From the NCBI GenBank assembly GCA_023846275.1, contig JAIUJO010000086.1:838690-902689 (forward strand): DNA of 64,000 bases. Direction: 5' to 3'. A program made the translations under genes and the position numbers. The notes below the pieces were generated by a model, which searched no databases, had not been told where the DNA came from, and saw only the letters and a list, made by a program, of their open reading frames with translations. The stretch is from Vanilla planifolia. Lineage: Eukaryota > Streptophyta > Magnoliopsida > Asparagales > Orchidaceae. This document shows, piece by piece, positions 13,937 through 26,830 of this stretch; within the stretch, counting starts at the first letter, position 1; each line of letters opens with the position of its first letter.

Positions 13937-14148
13937 AAATTCTCACATAATAGAAAACAATACTTTTTAATTCTTTGTTGCAATGTTTAAAACTTACTTT
14001 CACAATAAAGTCTCATATTTTGAAGTTATAATTTGGACAATTTGCCATCAAAATCATTTTATGTCTATGATTTTCTAAATCGACAAAATTGTTCATTTAC
14101 TCCACTTAAATAAACTAAACTTCAACAAAATGAAAATTATACTATATT
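13937..14148 (+). repeat. 212-bp direct repeat, copy 1
   Basis: Begins AAATTCTCACATAATAG and is repeated at 14981-15192 with few differences and the same length. The two copies exactly bracket the LTR fragment at 14150-14980. Confidence 0.85.
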
Positions 14149-14149
14149 C

Positions 14150-14980
14150 TGTTACACCCTTGTGTTTGAAGAGTCAAGCATAAATGTTTATATCTCATAT
14201 GGCCTTACTTTAAGTGAAATTATTAATATTAAATTAAGTCAATTCATGAATTTTAAATGTCTAAAATAGTGGTCTTCAAGGCACATAGAGTCTTGTCAAG
14301 CTTAAAGGAAATTGAAGATATGCACTAAAATTTTTACTTGAATTTTTCTTTATCCTTCTTGAATTTGATATATCCAAATTTTGAGATGATGTGGCACACT
14401 AGTAGTATTAATATTTGGAAATGTTATAAGTTTAATAATTATTTAATTTTAATTTTTGGGCCAAGCATTATGATGAAAAGCATAGACATTGTTATTTGAT
14501 TTTTTTAAATTATTTAAGTATTATTTTTCATGAATTTCTTTTCATAGTCATTTAGGACATTGTAACATTATCATAATATAAAATTATTTTGTACATTTAT
14601 ATTCAAAAGTTTGGCACAAAAATTCTAACAAAACACTATAAAACCACTTTAGATTTGAGATTTTTCAGTGTAGCATTGGGCGGGTCGACCCAACCCGACT
14701 GCTGGCCCATCGAGGCTTTAGGGATTAAAAAAAAAACAAAAATTGTTTGATGGATCCGAAGAGGCGAGCAAAGCTCGAAGGCAAAGGATTAAGGTCGCAA
14801 AGAAAGCTGAGCATAACAGCGCGTCATCAGCCCGAAGGGAAACTGAACGGAACAATGCAACTTCAAGTCAGCCAGGACCAAGTAATTAAACCTTGGTCGA
14901 GGTAGGGGGTAGCCAACCCCAAATAGCTCGGGAGATAAGCGAACCGGAATCCTTATAGAGCGCAATAAACAATTCGTTCT
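14150..14980 (+). mobile_element. 5' fragment of LTR family A
   Basis: Starts TGTTACACCC and follows the 5' part of the solo LTR at 11845 for about 830 bp. Shared segments include TGATGTGGCACACTAGTAG and the ...GGTCGACC... palindrome. It stops abruptly at the second copy of the 212-bp repeat and lacks the TATA region and the 3' half. It is a truncated LTR, not a solo LTR with normal target duplications. Confidence 0.8.
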
Positions 14981-15192
14981 AAATTCTCACATAATAGAAA
15001 ACAATACTTTTAAATTTTTTATTGAAATGTTTAAAACTAACTTTCACAATAAAATGTCGTATTTTGAAGTTTTAATTTGGACCATTTGCCATCAAAATCA
15101 TTTTATGTATTTGATTTTCTAAATCGAGAAAATTGTCCATTTACTCCACTTAAATACACCAAACTTCAACAAAATGAAGATTATATTATACT
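14981..15192 (+). repeat. 212-bp direct repeat, copy 2
   Basis: Second copy of the 13937-14148 sequence in the same orientation, offset by 1044 bp. It is far longer than any integrase target duplication, so a segmental duplication or recombination event is more likely. Confidence 0.85.
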
Positions 15193-17599
15193 CAACATTT
15201 CTTTAAAGTTTCTTAACATATTCATAGCCACTAGTGGCTACGAGTATTTGATCACTAATTAATTTTAGAATAAATTGGATTTTTAGAAATGGTAAAATAC
15301 TATATTTTAATCAAAATTTCAAACAAAATCTAGTTTTCTTAAATCTTTTGTTACAAATGATGTCCAAATTTTTTTATCAAATTGTAAAACTCATAAAACT
15401 ATACTACACATGATTTTTCCTAATTATTTTTATATTTTTAATATTTAAATAATTTTTTTCATAAAAAAGAATCACTTTTCTAAAAATTTATCATTTTTTT
15501 ATATTTTTCTATTTTTTATTTTTCCAAGATCATCATTTATTTTAATAATTTTCTCCCAAAAATATTTAAAGTAATATTTTTCAATAATTTTAATCTTTTG
15601 TTTATGACCAATTTAATTCAAAATTTTATGGTATTACAGTAATGAATTCTTAAAAATTTGATATTCCTTATTTAATATTCTTCTTCTTCTTCCAACGTAG
15701 GACTCGCATCCCATCTTCTAAAAATTTATAATGTTTTATAAAGTAGTAATAAATCACTAGAAGTTATAAACTTTATAAAAGTATTTTTTAATATAGTTTA
15801 TGACTTTTAATGAAAAAATGTATCTCCTTTCTCTTTAATCTCTGTTTCACTATCCAATAAATGCACTTAATTAATTTATATTGTAGATAAAGAGATTAAT
15901 CATAATAAAAATTTATTAAATAATACTCATTCTATTAAAATATTATATTATTACAATTAATTCCATAATTTGAGTCCTAATAGATCCATCATATTAAAGT
16001 CTACTTGTTCAATTGGATCATCTATAACTTATTAGATCATTTGATTTAATTCATTTAATTGTTCAATGTATGTGTAATGGATGATAGATTTTTCCAACTT
16101 CTCTATTTGACTTGTGTTAATTCCTCATATGTCCATGTCATAGTTTTCAATCCACATGTAAGATCATTAAATGCTCATTGAAAGATTATTGGATTGTCTA
16201 TCAAGCATTCAATAAAGACTCACAGCACAAATGTTGAAAAATTATTCGATTGTTTGATATTTTTCATTAGATCATTCAATCTTTTTTTAGTTTATTTGAT
16301 GGTCCCATTGAATATATAATGAAGACTTTGTTTATTTCATGTATTTTCTTTAAATAGTCAAATTCCCTTCTATAGTTATGATTTCATGCACATAAGGCTT
16401 AGTTCTCTTTACAAATCTTTCCTACATGACTCCATAGCAAGAAAAAAGGAAACATTTATAGCTTGCATGAAAATACTTATATTTTTAGCTTGGATCTTAA
16501 CTAGATCTCTTCAACATCAATTGTAAATCATGGGGAAGACTTACCTTGTTTCTTTTAATTTCATTTTCTTTTCTTCTCTGCAACTAATTTGGAGTTATGA
16601 CCAAAGCTTATACAATCTCTCTTTTTGATAACAAAGTGCATATGTAATAGTCTTTTTTATTAACTTAAAAATTCCTTCTAAATAAGTTTAAATTATTTAG
16701 TTTGTGCATGTCATATTTGAAACTTGAGAATTTATTGATGAATAAGCTTTTTAAAAAGAATGCCAAGATAGTAATGATAGAATACAAAATCTGAGTATAT
16801 TATCATGAAGGTTTCAATTTGAGAAATCTATATGTATACGGTTTATATTTTTCAAAAACTATTTAAAATTTGGGGTGTTTTGGAAGTGGATCTCGTGTTA
16901 ATTTTTGTGGATTTATGGTTGAGTTTGTTATTTTTTTAGTTGTTATGATTCAACCAAGCAATCAACCAAATCATTGATACAATCTATAAAACATAGCTAG
17001 TGATGGGGCTTTGGCTTTGTGTAAATGGCTCAGTTAGTTGATCGTTATTCAAGTGTGCTAAATTAACTAAACAAATACAATTGATTTAGGAAAGACAAAA
17101 TAACAATTGTCTTATTTAATCCTTTCTTTGACAAGTGATTACTAACATCATACAAGTATGATGAGCGGATCAGATGAATATGATGGGTTCAGAAGAACAT
17201 CTAATAGAGATTTCCCACATAATCGATAATTTGGCCTATGTATGCCATGGATCATACGATGTGATATAGAGATCATACCATATGATATGAAGCTAAAACT
17301 GTTAAAGTATATAATCTTGTTTAAAGATTATTTCAAATAGTTTTTGTAAGTGCTTTTTCATAAAAAGTGGCAATGATGACAAAATATAATATGAATTGTA
17401 TAAAAAATGAGAAGAGAAGTTAGAGGAAAAGGTGTGTCCAAGATAGAAATATCTCAAAACCATTAGATACGTTAACTATTTAGTTATGATATAAGAGAGT
17501 AGCTTTACTAAACTCTAATCTAACATTATGCAAGGACATGATGATGTGAGCATTAACATAGCATGATACCATTTGCATATGTTTTAATGCCGAAATAGC
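15193..17599. other. AT-rich intergenic sequence
   Basis: No coding segment, LTR or RNA gene was recognised. Only short chance open frames occur. It contains scattered imperfect ATATGATAT-type motifs near 17220-17300. Confidence 0.4.
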
Positions 17600-18100
17600 C
17601 TTTTACTATTATTAATATATAAATTTATACAAAAAGATTATTATTTAAAAATCAAGTAAATGTTTATTGAAGTATAAGTAAGATAAATTCAGTCAATGTA
17701 ATATAACTAGATTAAAGCGATTCAAAAACCACATGCAAGGCAATAAAGATTTACATAGTAATATATCCAAACAATTTAAAAACTTAAAAGAAATAAGATA
17801 AATTATATATGAAAGTTGCATTCCAAGACACTAAGATTAATGAGTGTAACATCCTAAATCATCAAATTAGGTATGAAACAAAATGTATCTAAGAGCATGC
17901 CAAACCCTTAGAAATTAATATTTAAAATTATTAAAAATAATATTTAAATAGATAAAGCTCATGGAGATGAGTACAACCACATTTGTTTCATCCCAATCCC
18001 TTTGTTTCTAATTATAGATCAACATAAATAATCACAAATAATAATGAAGTATTCTTCTAATATTGAGTAAATATATAATAAAGCAAATTATAGCAAATTA
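17600..18100 (+). repeat. isolated unit of the 35-38.6 kb tandem repeat family
   Basis: Matches the array at about 35.1-38.6 kb in order and orientation. Shared landmarks include TATAACTAGATTAAAG, GAAAGTTGCATTCCAAGA, a GATAAAGCTCATGGAGATGAG-like core and ATAATCACAAATAATAAT. Divergence is considerable. This is a dispersed single copy, about 17 kb from the array. Confidence 0.6.
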
Positions 18101-19640
18101 CCCACAATTTCCTTTTCATCATGGAAGTTACATAACTTTATTTTGCCTCACTTGTGCATTAAGACATACCTCAACTTTAGGCATTTGCCCTTTCTCTTTG
18201 TTGTGCCAATAATTTTTTAGGTGGTGCATTTAGTGGTGTCAACATGTTGAGCTTTGTAGCTTTGCGGGTGTGGTCACTTGGATAAGCTTTTTGAGGAAAG
18301 TTCTGATCAAGCTTTAGTCTTTTTTGCCATTGGATGAGACACTTTTAAGGCAAACATTCTTTTCCTTTTGGCTTCCCAATAAGTGTGAAGGATAATTTTT
18401 TCTCATTAATGAGCCACAAAATTCTTCTAAAGATTTCTTGTGAGGACAATAGAGAAACCATGTTAAAGATTTCTCACTTGTGTAATGCAAGAATTTTCTT
18501 GATTCGCTTCCTTACAAGCATCACTGAAGAATTAGAGAAAGGCTTGAAGGGGCTCAAATTAATGTTATCTTAGATTAATGATGATTCAAAAAACTACTTG
18601 GGTTTAATGCAACTAGCAAAGAAGATAGAAAATATGCTCTTGTATTACTTAAGAGAGAAATTTGATATTGGAGGCTACTTCTATAATCATTTGGAAGTTA
18701 CATCTTTTAAAAAAGTGAAAAAAAAAATTGCATTTATATTCTTGAAATGAATTGAAAAGAATTAATAATCTTGAACTCATTAGAAAATTGCAAGGATTTG
18801 AGTTAACAAAATAAAAATAAATGCTAGGTAATTAGAGTTGATAAGATCTACTTCTTATTAGGAGAAGTCTCATAAAAAAAATGTGTAGATTATACTATTA
18901 TGCCTACAATAGGTTGGATTTCTCATGAATGTGATAGAGGAATCCTCAATAAAGTAGAGTTAGTATTGGCTTAATTTCAGGTACCAACCTAATCACTTAA
19001 TTAAATAAAAAAAATCAAGTGTTTTATGCATATAAAATATTGAGTGAGGAACGTAAATTCTATGTAGAGACATGATTATATCACAAAGTCCTTAGTACTA
19101 ACTAAAATAAAATCATACAAATAAATTATCATCATAATGTAATATAGATATAACTTGTATAATAATATATATAAAGTTCAAATTGATGTTTTATTTTAGT
19201 TTCAATTACCCAACCTATGCTAAGAATTGTTCACTCTGAATTCTTAAGAGTGTGGCCTTCTCTCTTGGTGTCAAATCCCCAAATCTCAATTTAATTGATG
19301 CATGATCTGTGATGGAAGCACAAACGATATTTAATTATTTCAAAAGATAAATCCAATAAGACAACTAAACATAAAGGATTACCAAAATAAACAAATAAGT
19401 TCAATAAAATAGAATCGATATCATAACCATGATAATAAACCACTTGTGTAAGTTTGAAATCATACTAAATGTCATGCATACTATAAGTAAACTACATAAA
19501 ATATAAATACTTGTTTTTCTATTCTTTCTAATTTTTAATATTTTATATAATCATCAAATTAATTATTCCTTTAATAATTATTCTCATTAGATCCAATAAT
19601 TATATAAATATATGGTCTCTAATGATCATCTATTTACTCT
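18101..19640. other. AT-rich intergenic sequence
   Basis: A 62-codon open frame at 18385-18573 has mixed composition but no recognised family. Nothing else was seen. Confidence 0.4.
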
Positions 19641-19930
19641 ATCTAAATAATATTAGGTAGATGTCTAATCCAAATATTGATACTCTATGATAACTCCTTA
19701 GGTTTAGTGCCCTATGGTAAATATGGTAGCTATATCTTATGATAAAATTTTGTTTTCTTAGTATCATCCATTATAAATAATGATGTCATAACACAAACGC
19801 TAGGCACATTTTTAATCTGAAGATCAATACTTTATAATAACATCTATTGGGTTTAGTGTTATCGATATCATAACACACACTAAAAAATGTCTAATTTGAA
19901 GATCAATACCATAACGTCTCCTAGGCATAA
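19641..19930 (+). repeat. short degenerate tandem repeat, ~76-bp period
   Basis: The motif TCTAATTTGAAGATCAATAC recurs in diverged form at about 19661, 19813 and 19889, spaced 152 and 76 bp. Intervening GGTTTAGTG(C/T)- and ATAACA-type segments also recur. It is an old minisatellite of three or four units. Confidence 0.5.
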
Positions 19931-21817
19931 TATTGAGGACAATATATTTAAAAAGCTATTTTTTATTTTATTTTTCAGCTATATAACATCATATGATATG
20001 TTAATCGAAACTATTGAAATATATATATATATGTGTGTCAGCCTGTTTATTATTATCAAAACTAATACACTTTATTTATATTTTAAGTTTTTTAATTTTA
20101 TATTACTTTTATTTACTTTTTTATGATACCATGTAATAAATACATGAACAAAATAATTTAAATCATGTAATTAATAAATTCATGTACCAAGTAATATAAA
20201 AAATCACTAATATCATACTAAACTATAATATATAAGTATTTTCCATCATAAAAAATGTAACTTTAAAGAAACAAAATAAAATAATATTGTGTTAGATCAC
20301 AAATTAGAAATTTATTTATATTTTAAAATTTATTTATAAAAAAATTATAACAAAATATATTAAAAAAATATTACTAAAATAATACTATCATGTTACATAA
20401 CATGTTAACCAATTTTTCTATCTAAATATGACAGTTATCTTCCTTTTTGAATTTTAATTTCTTTTAACTTTTAAAATATTATATTTATGTAAGGGTAAAC
20501 ATACATCCTAATTATAAGTAATTAAAATCATGTAAATTCTCTTTTTATCATTAAGTTTTTACTTATATCATACTTTAACAATTCTTTAAATTGTATCACA
20601 CGATTATCTAGAATTAAGTATCTATATTATATCGTACATATATGATATCATTATTGTATTACATGACTGTTTTATTCCTCATTGCCTGATATTTTAGTTT
20701 ATTCGAATCTACAAATGTAATAAAACTATCATACTCTATGATAATAATATTATATTATATGTTCTAATTTGACTCCTGATATTTTAATATATATTTTATG
20801 TTATACTATGATCCATATAATCGGATTATATGATATGGAGACTTCTTTAATGGTTATATCATATGATTAATTCTATTTTAATAAATGGTATTATTTGTCT
20901 CTGCTAACATCTTTCGCTTTTCATATTAATTTGATAAATGCATCATATTATGTGATTGAACTTTGTTAAAATTATATAACTTGAAATTCCACATTACGAT
21001 CACCAACAGTGTACTAATCTGCCTATTTAGACTTTTCAATTCTCTTTCAACTGAAATAGATGATACAATATGATGTTTATATTATTTTGTGTGATAGATT
21101 CATCTATGCAACAATAAATTTGACTAAATTAATTAACATCATGATTCATAAGATAAATGTTACTATTATTCAACAAACTAGGCACATTGTTAGAAAACAA
21201 AGGTATTACCAATTTTAGGATTCAAACTTCAATACTCAAGTTAGAATTTAAATAGAAATGGGTTAGTACAATTTTGGATAAGTCTAAAAATGATTATATA
21301 ACGAATGCTTGTTATGGGATTAAAGAGCTGAATGAAGAATTTTCAAATGTCATCGTTATACTTGAAGTAAAAAAATATTCACAGATGGCCTCTATAACTT
21401 GGTTGGGGATATAAGCTTATCAAAAATATTTTAAAGAAATTGGTCATCAGAACCTCGATATGTATCTTCTCAATTTTAACTCTTTTGCATCAATTCCATT
21501 TGTAGATTTTCATGTTGCTCACTCTGTTCTGCTGAACTTTGAGAATGTGTTTATATTTTTTTTTAAACTGATGTTTACGCTATTAAATTGAAAAAGACGT
21601 GCAATTTCCACTAAAAGGTCTTGATAGTCTCTCAAGTTTTTATAGGATTTTTTTCTTTCACCTACAGTCTATGTGATTACAAAAATGCTGGTGATGGTAA
21701 TTGTATTGTAAGGAAAAACGTGACTTATGGAACACTTTCATTATTAACGCATGTTTCGTATGATCATTGCTGTAGAATTTGGTTAGGTACTGTAATTCCT
21801 AAATATTTTTCTAATAG
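19931..21817. other. AT-rich intergenic sequence upstream of SDA1 relic
   Basis: Very AT-rich. I looked here for the N-terminal exons expected of an SDA1 gene and did not find them. No other feature was recognised. Confidence 0.4.
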
Positions 21818-22128
21818 TGATATCTTTGTACATATTTGGGCACAACAAAGGGGCACTACTTTGAGGAAGAGAAAGAAAAAGGCAAAATTTCAACGTGTTG
21901 TTAGCGGCATGAAAAGACAGCAACGTTAATCATCAAAAAATGAAGTAGCACACTCCTACCCTCCTCTTATTCATTGTAAAGGTGCACTGGTTAATAAACC
22001 TTGAATTGAAGTCTTGCTTTTTTCATGAAAATTTTTGTTCCAAGCAGTAATTCATACTTTGTCTAACTCCACAGGGCTTTGCTGAGATGCTCTTCTCTCA
22101 TCTTCATGTATGCAATGAACGGATTTGA

Positions 22129-23411
22129 GTTGGTTAGTTTTTTTGTCGATCTTCATGTAGTTATTGCATGACTTTCATATGCAGGCACCTATTAGATAAT
22201 CAGATTTATACTTCTTGGCCGTGATTTCTTCTATAATGGTGTTTCTCCCTATTGTTAATTATGTCTGCTTCCCCTTACTTGGTTGAATGGTGATACCTAT
22301 AGTTTGATCATAGTTTTTTAGTTCTCTTTGATTTTCCCTTTTCATTCTTGCCTTATCATTTTTTTGCTTAATTTTAAACTTCTTTTTGCGGTTTCAGATT
22401 GTTTGCATGGGTGTTTTGGGGGTCATTATTATATATATAACTGAAGATTGAATGAGGAACATTGAATTAGATTCATAGTTCATCTATATTGTTAAAAACT
22501 ACTTAGTTTGAAAATTTTTAATTGTATAATATTATCTAGTATTTTTAAATATTGTTGGAATTTTTGGGGTTTTTAAACATGTTGACGAATCTATTAAAAT
22601 CTTTAAAATGGGTCCATTTTTTTGTCAAGCGAGGTTAATTCCACATAGAGCATGAAATATCAGCCTTTCAAGTAAAAACGTTAAATATTCCTGTAGTTGA
22701 ATTCGTATTTTTTTTAAAAAAATGGTCTAATTTCAAGGTCATGATCTGTTAAGCAGTAGCTAGTGCTTCCTTTTATGATCTTTTTTAATTTTAAAAATCT
22801 TTATTGAGAATTGTTGAAATTTTGTTTGAAGCCTATGGTCACAAAAGGCAATTGTCAAATTAATTGCTTTCTAAGATTAGAATCATACTTCTTTGCATAT
22901 TCGTTTTGATTCTACTTTTGGCTCAGAGATTGAATTGTAAAGTGGACAATGCCTTAAGGCTGGTATAGAATACTGTCAAATATGTCAGATTGGGGTGTGC
23001 ATTTTTCCCACTGCACCAATTTTTAAGAGTTTTGATTGAAGAAAAATTTTAATCATCGTTTCTTGCCACTGCTAATTCCTTGAGTACATGGCAGCTTATT
23101 ACATTTCATTTCCCTTCCTGAAGTGACTTCTATTTTGTTATGAATGGAGTGAGTTATTCATAGTAGATAATAACATTAAGAATGATAGGTTTGGTTTTGG
23201 ATTCCATTAACTATATTTGCTAGTGGAGCTATGTTTAGTTATGTATGGACTAAATTTAATTTCCTGCCAATTTGCAATTCGGATAAATAGAGAATCAATT
23301 TGTGCATGATCGTTCTCGTCCTGAGGTGTTTTATACTCTTTTTAGATATTGAATATTTTGTCATTACTAAGTGGTGTACTGATTTCAATCTGTTGCTTGT
23401 GTTCTATTAGG
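22129..23411 (+). other. non-coding stretch inside SDA1 relic
   Basis: An intact SDA1 gene would encode a helical-repeat segment of several dozen residues between GFAEMLFSHL and GLNVVHEMC. I found no trace of it here, so one or more exons are deleted or unrecognisable. The DNA otherwise resembles intron sequence. Confidence 0.4.
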
Positions 23412-23645
23412 CAATTACTGTTGGGTTAAATGTGGTACATGAGATGTGCTTGAGGATGCCATTGATATGTGTTTTATTCATCTGATTGGGTTTTTTTTAA
23501 CTTGTTATGCATTGAAGCAATTTTATTTATCAATTGTTTTGGACTATTATCGAGTATTTTTGTGTTGTTTTAATAGATGCTTTTGTCTTTGCTTGGTTTC
23601 CTTTGTGATGAATTTTTGTGTCCAAATTAGTTTTTTCATAGATGG

Positions 23646-23748
23646 TGTTGGCTTGCAAGTGGCTCCCCTTGAAAGCGACAACACTGTATGCCTTTCTGCC
23701 AGCACCCAATTTGGTGCAGGTGGAAAAGAGCTGTTGGCAAGCCAACAG
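23646..23748. repeat. hairpin-forming palindrome in a GC-richer insert
   Basis: CTGTTGGCAAGCCAACAG at 23731-23748 is an 8-bp perfect stem with a two-base loop. Its right arm also pairs with TGTTGGCTTGC at 23646-23656 (11 bp). The intervening ~80 bp is less AT-rich than its surroundings, so a small mobile-element fragment is possible, but no element ends could be assigned. Confidence 0.45.
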
Positions 23749-24509
23749 TGTCCAAGCACTCCCTAAGTTCACATTTATTGTATTAGCATTTTTGATGGTC
23801 TAATTGTCACTCCCCATTTGGCTTAATATTAAAATATACCAATAATATCAGAATACCGTACAATAAAGAGAACATGTGAAAAATCTAAAGGACACAATTC
23901 CAAAACTGAGTTGGGGTGATGAAAAGCATCAAATATCCAATATAAGAACTTAAGATAAAATAATAGCATAGAAAGTAGCAAACGTGATCTCAAGCTATCA
24001 AATGAAAGATAAGTTGAAAACTATATAAATGTAATTTTTGTCAACTGAGAATAACAATTGTCTTCACATTTAATGTCTTTCAAAAAGATTAAAAAATAAT
24101 ATGTTATTTAATTCAAAGTCTTAAGTTATATTTTAAGAACCATTAGCCTTGTATATGCATGTATCTTGGCTTATAATATAAGTAAATAAGCATAATATAC
24201 TTAATTTTTAAACTACTAATTGCAAGAAGATAAAATAATATGGGTGTGTGGTTAAATAAAGATGGAGCAATAATTAAGAATAATATATGCTATCAATAAA
24301 TGATATAAAATGCTGAATCATTGTTTATATTCTCATAACACACGTAATTGCCGTATAATAATAAAATCATATATTATTTTTTTTCTTGTTCTCATATTGG
24401 ATTTTCTTATTTTATTTTTAAAATTTTTTAAGTATTTTTTAAGATTTTAATTTTTTTCATATGATCACTATCCTCACTCTGGATTCCATATCAGATTATT
24501 TATCATGGA

Positions 24510-25465
24510 GCCATCGCTCACATTGTCTGGTATTTGGTAGTCACATGGTGCTAAACTTGTCGTGCTATGTCTCACAATTTAGCAACTACAGACAATAGGG
24601 TTAATCGTATCATATACCATTGTACCATTGCAAGTATTTTTTAGAATCTTGTATTCATGGTGGAAGGTTTTTGTTTTTTCGTATCTCATAATTTAGGAAC
24701 TAACAATACAAAAGGTGATTCTCTCATATCGAAAAATCACGAGATGGGGTCATAGAGAAATCATCACATTCTTATTTCATCATTTTCGTGTTTTAGATTT
24801 ATTTGGTCAATCATTCTCTCTTTCTTTTTTAATTTCTTTTTCTATCATATATTTCTTTTTTTATTTTATTTTTTAATTACCATATGTGTGTGTATATAAT
24901 TATAATATGTTGTCATATGAATCAGAACATAAGTATGGATAAATATATGTTATGTAGTATGCTCATATCATTGTACACCACAATAAAAAATAATTTTTTA
25001 AAATAATTTAGCAATTTAACTAACTTATATTACAGTTTTAGTTTGTTCATATGATGACTCTTTTATGTCACTTTCATTGCCTTTTTCATTTTTTTATCTT
25101 TTCTATTTTTAATAATTTTTATTACATGCTGTTAGTAATTATTTATATTTTATTCATAAGATTTTTGAAATTCTTAAACATTATTTTAAGTTTTCTTTTT
25201 TTTTATTTTTCTAAACTATATATTTTTTATACAATAAGTATTCACAAACATAGTTACAAAATGTTTTTAAATCCTTCTTTTGCCTTACAGAACCATTTCC
25301 CACATTGCCTAGTATCTTCTATACTTATGATGATGGTGTCCTTGTCGTACCGTGGCTCATAATTTAGCTATTAATGACAACAGGGTTGATCTTATCATAT
25401 ATCACTGTAACATTGCCCATAATTCAGGTGCTAACGATTGTAAAGGTGATTCTCTCATATAGTAT
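24510..25465 (+). repeat. pair of degenerate direct repeats within SDA1 intron
   Basis: Segments at about 24514-24625 and 25293-25410 share CATTG(T/C)CT(G/A)GTAT, CTTGTCGT(G/A), CATAATTTAG, GACAA(T/C)AGGGTT and TATCATATA landmarks in the same order. An AAGGTGATTCTCTCATAT segment follows both. They are offset by about 780 bp. The repeats are old, and their element of origin is not recognised. Confidence 0.5.
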
Positions 25466-26830
25466 GGTATATTTTTGCTTGTCATTTTGTGCGATTAAGC
25501 CTATTGTATGGTATGTGACAGACTTTCTTAACAACAATTCCAAATTCATCCCAGTATTTGGGTACTTCAATACCATCGCTCGAGCAGCTCAATAGAAAAT
25601 TTAACAGCATTCCAAGGGAGGAAAATCTCAGTCAAAAGTATACTTTTAATAGTCCTTTTTATGCAATTCAAGATATGAGCTCTTTTATGAAACTCTTTTC
25701 CCAGATTGAAGTAGTTTCTACTGTGACTTTCTTAGGTGAAGCCTTGCTTATTGCAGGCCTCCAGACGCAAGCACATGCTATTATCTTTTTCTTTTCTCCC
25801 AAGCTCTTCGTTTTTTTCCTCAGACCTCCTCATGCTTTGAGCATAACTAAAAAGCTTTAGGGAGGGTAAGCATATTCTTTTTATAATAATAAAGAGGATT
25901 ATATAAAGTATTGTTTTAATTTTCTTTTTAAAAAATTAAAAAAAATTTAAAATACTTAAAAAAATCACAAATAATGTACTGGCAAATGTCTCATTTCAAG
26001 ATTTTCTCAATGGTTTGCCCAAGTTTCAAATCCAGTTATTAGCTAGATGATATGTTTTTTGAGATGCATCAAAATATATTGATTTCATAGTGTTGGATCT
26101 GTACAGTTTACATTCAACATTAAATACACAAATGCAAATGTATTTTATGATTAAATAATGTAGGCTATCATACTAATGCTCTTGCATTTGATGCAATTGC
26201 CTTTCAATTATATCTAAATATGCAAACATATTTAATTAAAATGGCTTGGATACTACCAAATGCACTTTTTGAGAAGTAGCAGCATATGTAAAAGACTAGT
26301 TAGTGCACATGACAACATAGTAATAAATATTGCAATTTTTCATGAATTACACCTTTCAAAAGATGGAAATATATGTGATTTAGGTGCATGCATATCTTAA
26401 ACAAGCATTCAAAGGAAAGGAATAGTAATATGGTTTAGATGCATGATAGAACATAGTTGGAACTAATGCATTATGGAATTTGCACCTTATAAATTTACTC
26501 AAGCACTTCTGTGACATCATGAATCCTTGTCTCTTTTCACAATGATTTGCCTTCATATTTGCATATCAGTGGTAATTTATGAACTATTTTTTAGTTTGCA
26601 ATTCTGATATAGAATTTCTAATCAGCACTAAGAAATTCTTCTAGGTGATCAAAACCTAGGAAGCAAGATTTATTTGTATTTACAAACAGCCTGAACTGAG
26701 CTGTTGCTCTTTCATTCTTGCACTTCATACCGACATAAGAATATTTGTATTCCTTTATTTTTTTTACTACAGCATGAAAGGAGCAGTTACCATCATTTTC
26801 GTAATTTGTTGTTTTTTCATTATGATTTAG
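25466..26830 (+). other. intron-like sequence of SDA1 relic
   Basis: A 100-codon open frame at 25558-25860 has a mixed composition but no recognised family. The rest is AT-rich and ends in the acceptor-like TTTAG at 26830 before the SHEKAI exon. Confidence 0.35.

Noticed and set aside
23731-23767. Helitron 3' end (hairpin followed by CTAA)
   Set aside because: The hairpin is good, but the base after CTAA is G and not T. No matching 5' TC end or helicase remnant was seen.
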